A DNA stretch of 64,000 nt from Thermodesulfobacteriota bacterium (GTDB taxonomy: Bacteria; Desulfobacterota; DSM-4660; Desulfatiglandales; Desulfatiglandaceae): positions 1 to 64,000 of the forward strand of contig JANQDY010000074.1 of assembly GCA_028278625.1 (NCBI GenBank). Reading direction: 5' to 3'. Each line of letters starts with the position of its first letter. Position 1 is the stretch's first letter. Positions 16,399 through 24,434 of the stretch are shown here, piece after piece. The notes beneath the pieces were generated by a model that saw only the letters and a list, made by a program, of their open reading frames with translations, was not told the origin of the DNA and made no database searches. The position numbers and the translations under genes were made by a program.

Positions 16399-18600
16399 AT
16401 GATCCGTAAATCCAACACCGCGGCAATACTTGCCTCCAAGCAGCCCGATACGGCGCTTGAAAAGGCCGCGGCCACGCTTTTGTCCAGCCAACAGCCATCC
16501 GGTTATTGGGTCTTCGATCTGGAGGCGGACGTTACGATTCCGTCTGAATATGTCTTCTTGCGGAGAATTCTCCAAAAACCCCTCGAAAATAAAATCGCCG
16601 AGCGCCTGCGCAATTATATCCTCGGCAAACAACTCCCGGACGGCGGTTGGCCGCTCTATGACGTGGACGGATTCGCCAACCTGAGCACGTCGGTCAAAGC
16701 CTATCTGGCATTGAAAATCCTGGGCGAGGATCAGAACGCCCCCCACATGACCAACGCACGGACCCTTATTCTCAACCTGGGCGGTGCGGCGTCCGCCAAT
16801 GTATTCACCCGAATCGCCCTGGCCATGTTGGGCCAGGTGCCATGGCACACGCCTCCGGCAATGCCGGTGGAAATGATCCTGCTGCCCCGATGGTTCTTCT
16901 TCCACCTTTCCAAGATGTCTTACTGGTCCAGGACGGTGGTGGTTCCGTTGCTGATTATCTATGAGAAAAAGCCCGTCTGCCGTTTGCGCCCGGACGAGAG
17001 CATCCCGGAACTGTTCATCACGCCTCCCGAAAGTCTGGGTACCATGGATCCCTTTCGCTGGGATCGCTTCATCAGGGGACGTTGGCGTAAGAACGTCTTC
17101 ATTCTGATGGACCGGCTGCTGAAAAGGATCGAGCCGTACATGCCCCGGTTTGTGAGAAACACGGCCCTGGAGCAGGCGGAACGATGGACCCTGGAACATA
17201 TGGGCGGGTCCGGAGGGATCGGCGCGATTTTTCCCGCCATGGCCAATGCGCTGATGGCCCTCAAGGCCCTGGGCTATCCGGAAGATCACCCCGATTTTGC
17301 GAGAGGAATGGAAGCTGTTGACGATCTGGTCATTCACCGTTTCAAACCCGATCCTCAAAAACAGGGAGGTCCGGCTTTTCTCCACATTCACGGCGGGAAT
17401 TCGGCGGCCCCGGCGGTGGAAATCCAGGCGACCCCCGGCCTTTCGGCCTGCGGTGACTTCACCACGGTTCAACCCTGCGTTTCCCCGGTTTGGGACACTT
17501 GCCTGACCCTGAGCGCGCTTATGGAGGCCGGCATTTCTCCGGAACACCCCGCCGTCCACAATTGCGTTTCATGGCTCTTTGCCCACCAGGTCTTCGTCAG
17601 GGGAGACTGGGCGGATAAAGCGCCGAATCTTGAGCCCGGCGGATGGGCTTTTCAGTTTGAAAATGCCCAATATCCCGATGTTGACGACACCTGTTCCGTG
17701 GTGATGGCCCTTATCCGCGCGGGGGCCCATGTCAACTCTCCTAAGAAACGCCATCGCATTGAAAAGGCGGTCAACTGGGTTGTGGGCATGCAAAACAAAG
17801 ACGGCGGATGGGGCGCCTTTGACATCAATAATGACGCCCTGTACCTCAATGACATCCCCTTTGCGGACCATGGCGCTTTGCTGGACCCGAGCACGGCCGA
17901 TGTGACCGGCAGGTGTGTCGAGATGCTCGGCATGCTCGGTCACGGCCCTGATTGTCCACCCACCGCCAAAGCAATCGGCTACCTCCGAGATACCCAGGAG
18001 CAGGATGGATCATGGTTCGGCAGATGGGGCGTCAATTACATCTACGGTACATGGTCGGTGCTGTGCGGACTCCGCATGGCTGGCGAAGATATGGCCCAAC
18101 CGTACGTCAAAAAGGCCGTTTCGTGGCTCAAATCCCGACAGAACGAAAACGGCGGTTGGGGAGAGACCTGCTACAGTTATTTTAATCCCGAAATGGCGGG
18201 CATGGGGGACAGTACCCCTTCTCAAACATCCTGGGCCCTCATGGCGCTCATTGCAGCGGGAGAAATCCGGTGCAGGGAAACCCTAAAGGGCATCCGCTAT
18301 CTGCTGGATGCCCAGGACGACAACGGGATTTGGGAGGAAGAGCATTTTACCGGAACCGGCTTTCCAAAGGTGTTCTACCTGCGCTATCAGGGATACAGCC
18401 GCTATTTCCCTCTTTGGACCCTTGCCGTCTATCAACGTGCCATCGGAGGAAAAAAGACCTTGGCGGAATTATCCCGCCAAGAAGGACTTCACTGTCATAC
18501 AAAGCCTTGCCAGGGTGGCGTCCTGGTTCAAGGGCCGGTGTTGATCCGGGCCGTAAAAAAGGCCGCGGGCGCCGTTACGCAGTCATTACGCCTTAAATGA
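16399..18600 (+). CDS. shc: Squalene-hopene cyclase
   Basis: A 733-residue terpene cyclase that converts squalene to hopene, the first step of hopanoid synthesis, at the inner membrane. Catalytic DVDD (427-430) followed by T is the protonating DXDD motif. Several QW repeats are present (QLPDGGW, QNKDGGWGAFD, QEQDGSWFGRWGVNY, QNENGGWGE), and VSPVWDT, PDVDDTC and GTGFPKVFYLRY match the family. It is longer than the roughly 630-residue Alicyclobacillus enzyme: about 40 extra residues near 315-357 before the VSPVWDT motif, and a C-terminal tail of about 45 residues. No good ribosome site precedes the ATG; coupling to the TetR stub is likely. Confidence 0.95.
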   Translation: MIRKSNTAAILASKQPDTALEKAAATLLSSQQPSGYWVFDLEADVTIPSEYVFLRRILQKPLENKIAERLRNYILGKQLPDGGWPLYDVDGFANLSTSVKAYLALKILGEDQNAPHMTNARTLILNLGGAASANVFTRIALAMLGQVPWHTPPAMPVEMILLPRWFFFHLSKMSYWSRTVVVPLLIIYEKKPVCRLRPDESIPELFITPPESLGTMDPFRWDRFIRGRWRKNVFILMDRLLKRIEPYMPRFVRNTALEQAERWTLEHMGGSGGIGAIFPAMANALMALKALGYPEDHPDFARGMEAVDDLVIHRFKPDPQKQGGPAFLHIHGGNSAAPAVEIQATPGLSACGDFTTVQPCVSPVWDTCLTLSALMEAGISPEHPAVHNCVSWLFAHQVFVRGDWADKAPNLEPGGWAFQFENAQYPDVDDTCSVVMALIRAGAHVNSPKKRHRIEKAVNWVVGMQNKDGGWGAFDINNDALYLNDIPFADHGALLDPSTADVTGRCVEMLGMLGHGPDCPPTAKAIGYLRDTQEQDGSWFGRWGVNYIYGTWSVLCGLRMAGEDMAQPYVKKAVSWLKSRQNENGGWGETCYSYFNPEMAGMGDSTPSQTSWALMALIAAGEIRCRETLKGIRYLLDAQDDNGIWEEEHFTGTGFPKVFYLRYQGYSRYFPLWTLAVYQRAIGGKKTLAELSRQEGLHCHTKPCQGGVLVQGPVLIRAVKKAAGAVTQSLRLK

Positions 18601-18798
18601 GGTGAAAAGGGGCATTGCCAGCCCCTCCCATAACCTCCCTCCCCATTTTGCCATCATCGGTTCGAAATTGTGAACAGAATATGATATCATAGAGACACCT
18701 GTCAAAAAGGGCGGCCGAATCGGGCCTGGCATCATGAGGGAAATGTCCTCATCTCAAGATCATGAAAATGAATCGAAATGACGGGGAGGTTATCGCCG

Positions 18799-19635
18799 AT
18801 GGATGGAAGAAGCGTCACAGGAAAAAGGGATTTGGGAATTCCCGGTTGTTACAAAAGGCCCTCTCATCTTGATGTGGCAAAGGGGTCGATAATGACCTTA
18901 TTGCTGTGCCTTTCCATCTTCTGCCTCACGGTTGCGGTTACAAAACCCCTCCTGGCCGGCCAAACCGTTGATCATGGTCTGTATGGGGCGTTGCTAAAAG
19001 CGCATGTGAAAAACGGCTTCGTGGACTATCAGGGATTCAAAAACGATGAAGCCAAGCTGGACCGGTACCTGGAAATGCTGGCGGCTGTCGATACAAAAAC
19101 GCTCCCTCGAAACGAGCAGTTCGCCTTTTACATCAATGCCTATAATGCCTGGACCATCAAGCTTATTCTGAGCGAATATCCGGGGGTGAAATCCATCAAG
19201 GATCTGGGAAGTTTTTTTAAAAGCCCCTGGCGCAAGGAGATTGCGCTCATTGACGGAAAGAAACTGACCCTGGACAACATCGAACATGATATTCTGAGGC
19301 CCCGTTTCAAGGATCCCAGGATCCATTTCGCCGTCAACTGTGCGTCCAAGAGCTGCCCGCCCCTCATGTGGGAACCGTATCGGGGAGACGTCCTGGATCA
19401 GCAGCTGAACCGGATGACCGAATCCTTTATCAACGATCCGGACAAGAACCGCCTTGATGGGAATACCTTGTATGTGAGCCGCATATTCAAGTGGTATGGA
19501 GAGGACTTTAATGACGATATTGTCGGTTTTTTCATGAAATACGCCAAGGGGGATATGCTGGCGACGCTCAAAAAAGAGCGGCCGGAAGTGGAAGTGGAAT
19601 ACTTGGATTACGACTGGTCCCTGAACGGGAGATAG
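18799..19635 (+). CDS. DUF547 domain exported protein
   Basis: A 278-residue protein. A hydrophobic signal segment (LLLCLSIFCLTVAV) is followed by a full DUF547 domain: FAFYINAYNAWTI and DPRIHFAVNCASKSCPPL are its two best conserved blocks, and YDWSLN is the usual end. DUF547 function is not established. GGGGAGG lies 9 nt before the ATG at 18799; another ATG at 18892 would leave only the hydrophobic core as N-terminus. It starts an operon with the flavoprotein 19 nt downstream. A second DUF547 domain occurs two genes later, fused to a glycosidase. Confidence 0.85.
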   Translation: MDGRSVTGKRDLGIPGCYKRPSHLDVAKGSIMTLLLCLSIFCLTVAVTKPLLAGQTVDHGLYGALLKAHVKNGFVDYQGFKNDEAKLDRYLEMLAAVDTKTLPRNEQFAFYINAYNAWTIKLILSEYPGVKSIKDLGSFFKSPWRKEIALIDGKKLTLDNIEHDILRPRFKDPRIHFAVNCASKSCPPLMWEPYRGDVLDQQLNRMTESFINDPDKNRLDGNTLYVSRIFKWYGEDFNDDIVGFFMKYAKGDMLATLKKERPEVEVEYLDYDWSLNGR

Positions 19636-19654
19636 CCCAAAAGGAGGTTTGGCG

Positions 19655-21109
19655 GTGGCAACCTACGATTATGATATCGGCATTCTGGGCGGCGGGGCCG
19701 CCGGCCTCACCGTGGCATCCGGTGCGGCACAGCTGGGCGCAAAAACCCTTTTGGTTGAAAAAGAAGATAAACTGGGGGGCGACTGTCTTCATTACGGGTG
19801 CGTGCCCAGCAAGACGCTCATTAAGACGGCCCGGGTGTATCACACCGTGAAACGGGCAGAAACCTTCGGCCTTCCACCGGTGGAACCGGGGCCGGTGGAC
19901 TATAGAAAGGTGCGGGAGAGAATCGGGTCGGTCATTTCAACCATTCAAGAACATGACTCGGAAGAGCGCTTCTGCCGCCTTGGGGCCAAGGTCCTGTTTG
20001 GCCCCCCCGCTTTTTTGGACGAGCACAGCATCAGGCTCAACAGCGAAACAATATCGGCGAAAAGCTGGGTCATCGCCACCGGCTCATCCCCCGGCATCCC
20101 TTCCATTGAAGGGCTGAAAGGGATTTCCTACTTGACCAACAAAGAGATCTTTTCACTGGATCATCTGCCCCAATCCATGGCGATTCTGGGGGCCGGTCCC
20201 ATCGCCGTGGAGATGGCGCAGGCCTTCTCTCGTTTGGGGACCCGTGTTCACGTTGTACAGCGAAGCGGCCAGATCCTGACCAAGGAGGATAAGGACATGG
20301 CCGATGACGTGATGAAGGTTCTCACCGGTGAAGGTGTCTCCTTCCATTTGAATGCCGCGGTTACTGAGGTAAAGGAATCGGGAAAAGGTCGAGAAGTGCG
20401 ATTCAGGGATGAATCCGGAAAAACGGCATCAATTGAGGTGGCGCAGGTGCTCGTCGCCATGGGCCGTTCGCCCAACGTGGAAGGCTTGGGCCTTCGGGCA
20501 ATCGGAATTGAGCCTGAGCCAAAGGGCATTTTGGTGGATGACCGCCTTCGTACCATTCACAAACACATCTATGCCGCGGGAGATGTGACGGGCCATTTTC
20601 AGTTTACCCACGTCGCCGGTTATGAAGGAGGGATCGTGGTTGGAAACGCTGTTTTTCATCTGCCCAGGAAAGCCGATTACACGCTGATCCCATGGTGTAC
20701 CTACACGGATCCGGAACTTGCCAGCATCGGAATGAACGAAAAAAGGGCCCGGGAAGCCGGCATTGCGGTTTCGGTCTTTACCGAGGCGTTCAAAGACAAC
20801 GACAGGAGTCTTGCGGAAGGGGAGCACACGGGAAGGATCAAGATGATTCTGGACAAGGACGAAAAACCCCTGGGGGTCCAGATCCTGGGGCCCCGGGCCG
20901 GAGAACTCTTAAACGAATGGGTCGCCGTATTAAACGGAAGGGTTAAGCTTTCCACCCTTGCATCCGCCGTGCACCCTTATCCCACACTGGGCGAGATCAG
21001 TAAACGGGTGGCAGGCGCCTATCTTTCACCGAAGATTTTTTCCGACAAGGTGAAGAAAGGGCTCAAATTCTTTTTTCATCTGAAGGGAAGGGCGTGCGGG
21101 GAAGAGTGA
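19655..21109 (+). CDS. Mercuric-reductase-like pyridine nucleotide-disulfide oxidoreductase
   Basis: A 484-residue flavoenzyme of the dihydrolipoamide dehydrogenase/mercuric reductase group. FAD motif ILGGGAAGLTVASGAA at the N-terminus, redox-active disulfide C44-x4-C49 in GGDCLHYGCVPSK, NAD motif ILGAGPIAVEMAQAF in the middle, AAGDV FAD contact, and the C-terminal active-site HPYPTLGE. It lacks the N-terminal metal-binding domain and the C-terminal Cys pair of true MerA, so mercury reduction is unlikely. The GTG at 19655 is chosen because AAGGAGG lies 7 nt before it. It sits between two DUF547 genes, which suggests a thiol-redox role in the same envelope process. Confidence 0.87.
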   Translation: MATYDYDIGILGGGAAGLTVASGAAQLGAKTLLVEKEDKLGGDCLHYGCVPSKTLIKTARVYHTVKRAETFGLPPVEPGPVDYRKVRERIGSVISTIQEHDSEERFCRLGAKVLFGPPAFLDEHSIRLNSETISAKSWVIATGSSPGIPSIEGLKGISYLTNKEIFSLDHLPQSMAILGAGPIAVEMAQAFSRLGTRVHVVQRSGQILTKEDKDMADDVMKVLTGEGVSFHLNAAVTEVKESGKGREVRFRDESGKTASIEVAQVLVAMGRSPNVEGLGLRAIGIEPEPKGILVDDRLRTIHKHIYAAGDVTGHFQFTHVAGYEGGIVVGNAVFHLPRKADYTLIPWCTYTDPELASIGMNEKRAREAGIAVSVFTEAFKDNDRSLAEGEHTGRIKMILDKDEKPLGVQILGPRAGELLNEWVAVLNGRVKLSTLASAVHPYPTLGEISKRVAGAYLSPKIFSDKVKKGLKFFFHLKGRACGEE

Positions 21110-21116
21110 AGATCGC

Positions 21117-23294
21117 ATGTTGGGATTTTTCGCCACAAGAGGTTTCAAAGCGTACGCCAAAGAGGCAAAACGCATCCTTAAGGCCAACTGGATGGGCGGT
21201 TATACGAGGCCTTCTCCCGGTCTTTATCCTCATCAATGGAACTGGGATTCCGCTTTCATTGCCATGGGCAATGCCCACTATCATCCGGATAGGGCCCAGC
21301 AGGAACTGAAGTCCCTCTTTGCCCACCAATGGCCCAACGGAATGGTTCCCCATATTGTCTTTAACCCAAAAGCGTTGGGGCACTATTTCCCTGAGCCGGA
21401 TTTCTGGCAGGTACCCCATGGCAGGCCCACAAGCGGGATTACCATGCCACCCATTCACGCGACGGCCTGTCTGCACATTTTTAAAAACGAGCGGGACAGC
21501 TCAAGGGGGAGGGCGTTCCTGGAATTCATGTATCCGAAGCTCCTGGCACTCCATCGCTATCTGTATGATGAAAGGGACCCGGATGGATCCGGCCTCGTCT
21601 ATATCAGACATCCCTGGGAGTCGGGGTTGGACAACTCTCCAGCCTGGGACAGGCCGTTAAAAGAGATCGCCGTTGACCGGTCATCCCTTCCCCCCTATGA
21701 CCGAAAAGACCTGAAACACGGCGTTCCCGCTGATCAACGGCCCAGTGATGAGGATTATGATCGTTATGTCTATCTGGTGGATCTGTTCAGGCGGCTGGAT
21801 TACCGGGAAGACGCCATTTCGGGTCAATGCCCCTTTATGGTTCTGGATGTGTTGTTTAATTCAATTCTCTGCCGGGCCAACCGGGATTTGATGACCATCG
21901 CGGACATCCTCAAAAAAGAGGTTTCGGAAGTCTCTTCCTGGGAGAAAGTGACTTCCGGTGCCATATCCGACCGTCTTTGGTGTTCCGATTGCAGGCAGTT
22001 TGAGTCCTTTGACGTGGTGAGCAACAGACACCTCCATTCCGCCACCGCGGCCGGATTTACCCCGCTTTTTGCCGGTGCCGCCACAAAAGCCCAGGCGGAA
22101 CGGCTTTTTGAGACCCTCGATTCCGTGGCCTTTTGTGCGCTTCACCAGGGAAACTGCTTCACGGTTCCCAACTATGATATGACGCTGGAAGATTTTGACT
22201 CCAGAAACTACTGGCGCGGGCCGGTATGGATCAACATGAACTGGATGATTTCACGAGGGCTTAAGGGATACGGATATGGAGAAAAAGCCGATGCCATGAA
22301 ACGGGATATGATACAACTTCCCATGCGCTTCGGGTTTCACGAGTACTTCGATTCCAGAACGGGACAGGGGTATGGGTCGGGAAGTTTTTCCTGGACCGCC
22401 GCCCTGTTCCTGGATCTGGTTTATGAATACTATAGCATGGATACCCATCTCCTTGATCGGTTGAAGCCCGCAGAGCTAAGGCGCCTTCTAAAAGTGGAAG
22501 TGCTGAATGGGGATGGCATTCCGAAAAATCGGGCCGCCCATTCCCTTGCTTCCGAATTGATGGCCGCCATCAATGATCTGAAGAAGAAGTTCTACGATAT
22601 TCACCGGGGCAGGGTCGATTACGCCGGCATGAAAGCCTCTTCAGATTACCGTCATTACCGGAGAACCGCCACGGGGCTTTCAGGGTTTGAACTGAGACGT
22701 CTTTCAACCGATGAAGAAAAGACGGCATTCTGGATCAATATCTACAATGCTATCGTGATCCACGGCATCGTGGAACTGGGAATAGCGTCATCCGTCAAAG
22801 AAATACCCGGTTTTTTCAAATCCATCGCCTACCGCATTGACGATTATCACTTTTCACCGGATGACATTGAACACGGTATCTTAAGGGCCAACAGGCGCCC
22901 TCCCCACGGCATCGGGCCGCTCTTCGGGGGAAACGATCCGCGACGTGAGTTTTGCGTTGGCAGGATGGATCCAAGAATCCATTTTGCCCTTGTTTGCGGA
23001 TCTCGCTCCTGTGCGCCCATCGGCTTCTACGAGGCTGAAAAGATGGACGAACAGCTGGATGTGGCGGCCAGGAACTTTGTCAACAGTTCGGAAGTCATTG
23101 CGTTGCCTGAAAAGGGAAAGGTGATTCTGTCCCAGATCTTCAATTGGTACGAAAAGGATTTCGGCGGTACCCAGGGCATCGGGGCGTTTTTGCTCAGGTA
23201 CCTGGACAGGGATGAAAAATGGCGTTTTCTAAAGGAAAACTGGCCTGCAATTACCAAGGAGTATCTCTATTATGATTGGAACCTCAATCACTAG
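21117..23294 (+). CDS. MGH1/GH63-like glycoside hydrolase fused to a C-terminal DUF547 domain
   Basis: A 725-residue two-domain protein. Residues 1 to about 445 are an (alpha/alpha)6-barrel glycosidase of the mannosylglycerate-hydrolase/GH63 type: PHQWNWDSAF near 40, and YWRGPVWINMNW near 363 are its landmarks. After a linker, residues about 475-720 form a DUF547 domain (FWINIYNAIVIHGI, DPRIHFALVCGSRSC, YYDWNLNH). No signal peptide is obvious, although the partner DUF547 protein has one. It starts 7 nt after the flavoprotein stop and overlaps the next gene by 23 nt. I do not know this fusion from memory as a described family. Confidence 0.82.
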   Translation: MLGFFATRGFKAYAKEAKRILKANWMGGYTRPSPGLYPHQWNWDSAFIAMGNAHYHPDRAQQELKSLFAHQWPNGMVPHIVFNPKALGHYFPEPDFWQVPHGRPTSGITMPPIHATACLHIFKNERDSSRGRAFLEFMYPKLLALHRYLYDERDPDGSGLVYIRHPWESGLDNSPAWDRPLKEIAVDRSSLPPYDRKDLKHGVPADQRPSDEDYDRYVYLVDLFRRLDYREDAISGQCPFMVLDVLFNSILCRANRDLMTIADILKKEVSEVSSWEKVTSGAISDRLWCSDCRQFESFDVVSNRHLHSATAAGFTPLFAGAATKAQAERLFETLDSVAFCALHQGNCFTVPNYDMTLEDFDSRNYWRGPVWINMNWMISRGLKGYGYGEKADAMKRDMIQLPMRFGFHEYFDSRTGQGYGSGSFSWTAALFLDLVYEYYSMDTHLLDRLKPAELRRLLKVEVLNGDGIPKNRAAHSLASELMAAINDLKKKFYDIHRGRVDYAGMKASSDYRHYRRTATGLSGFELRRLSTDEEKTAFWINIYNAIVIHGIVELGIASSVKEIPGFFKSIAYRIDDYHFSPDDIEHGILRANRRPPHGIGPLFGGNDPRREFCVGRMDPRIHFALVCGSRSCAPIGFYEAEKMDEQLDVAARNFVNSSEVIALPEKGKVILSQIFNWYEKDFGGTQGIGAFLLRYLDRDEKWRFLKENWPAITKEYLYYDWNLNH

Positions 23295-24417
23295 CGCGTT
23301 TTTAAAGGGGCCTTTGGGTGGAATAGCCGTGAGGTGGCTGGCCATATTGATGGTGGGGATGGGGCTTTTCTCAGCCGGGAACACCGAGGCAAAATTGATT
23401 GAACCGGCACGGATTCCGGACCTGGCAGCGTCGCTTGACATACCGGCCGGGCAGAATTTTTGCGGGGAACCGGTGCCCATGGACAACCCGGATGTCAGAG
23501 AGCGGTTTGAGAGGGAACTCCTGTTAACCCTCTGGAACAGGCCCCAGGTGATCCTGTGGTTGAAACGGGCGGGGCGGTATTTGCCCCACGTGGAAAAGAT
23601 GCTCAGAAAAAATGGTCTTCCCGATGATCTCAAGTACGTGGCCATCGCTGAAAGCGCTTTGAGACCCCATGCGGGCTCAAGCCGGGGGGCCATCGGTTTT
23701 TGGCAGTTTGTGAGGCCCACCGGGCGAAAATACGGCCTCACCATCAATGACCGTATGGACGAAAGGCGGAATCTTTTCGCATCCACCGAGGCAGCCATCC
23801 GCTATTTTAGAGACCTTTATCAGGAACTGGGGTCATGGACCCTGGCCGCCGCCGCCTACAACATGGGAGAAAAAGGGCTGCTGGCCGAGATCCTGGCCCA
23901 GGACAGCATGAACTATTATGATCTTTATCTGCCCCTTGAGACGCAACACTTCCTGTTTCGGATTCTCGCCATCAAGCTGATCTTTCTAGATCCCAAGAAA
24001 TACGGTTTCAATCTCTCCCAAAAAGACCGTTATCCGCTCTTGAGTTTCGACAGGGTAGGGCTCAAATGCGATCGCGAGACCCCCATCCGGCTCGTGGCGG
24101 AGGCGGCAAAGACCCGGTTCAAGGTCATCAAGGATCTCAATCCCGAAATTCGAGGGCACTATCTGGCTGAAGGGGAGCACGTTCTTCGCATCCCAAAGGG
24201 GTCCCTTACGGGCTTTCAACAGCGGTTTTCCCGGTTGCTCAAGCTATACGTGAAAGACCAAAAAGGCCGCATTTACGTGGTACGTCCGGGGGACAATCTC
24301 TCGGCCATCGCCCGCCGCTTTAATGTGCCGGTCACGGCATTGTTGATCTGGAACCGCATTAAACCCCGGGATCCCATCCATCCGGGACAGAAGCTGATCG
24401 TCCATCCCGCGGATTGA
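23272..24417 (+). CDS. LysM-containing lytic murein transglycosylase (MltD-like)
   Basis: A 381-residue peptidoglycan enzyme. After an N-terminal membrane segment (WLAILMVGMGLFSAG) comes an SLT domain with catalytic Glu127 in AIAESAL and the AIGFWQF and AAAYNMG motifs. A single LysM (YVVRPGDNLSAIARRFNV) occupies residues about 335-380. It cleaves glycan strands to 1,6-anhydromuramyl ends. The 23-nt overlap with the preceding gene makes co-translation likely, placing the glycosidase-DUF547 protein in a wall-related setting. Confidence 0.9.
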   Translation: MIGTSITSAFLKGPLGGIAVRWLAILMVGMGLFSAGNTEAKLIEPARIPDLAASLDIPAGQNFCGEPVPMDNPDVRERFERELLLTLWNRPQVILWLKRAGRYLPHVEKMLRKNGLPDDLKYVAIAESALRPHAGSSRGAIGFWQFVRPTGRKYGLTINDRMDERRNLFASTEAAIRYFRDLYQELGSWTLAAAAYNMGEKGLLAEILAQDSMNYYDLYLPLETQHFLFRILAIKLIFLDPKKYGFNLSQKDRYPLLSFDRVGLKCDRETPIRLVAEAAKTRFKVIKDLNPEIRGHYLAEGEHVLRIPKGSLTGFQQRFSRLLKLYVKDQKGRIYVVRPGDNLSAIARRFNVPVTALLIWNRIKPRDPIHPGQKLIVHPAD

Positions 24418-24434
24418 TTCTCCGGTATTGGTTC

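Noticed and set aside
16324..17559. 411-codon minus-strand frame opposite shc
   Set aside because: Shadow of the highly conserved squalene-hopene cyclase frame; composition is unlike a real protein and it has no start signals.
18608..18626. AGGGGC/GCCCCT hairpin after shc as a terminator
   Set aside because: Only a 6-bp stem with a 7-nt loop and no T-run; too weak to list as a terminator.
19655..21109. Calling the disulfide flavoenzyme a mercuric reductase (merA)
   Set aside because: It lacks the N-terminal metal-binding domain and the C-terminal Cys pair, and no other mer genes are present.
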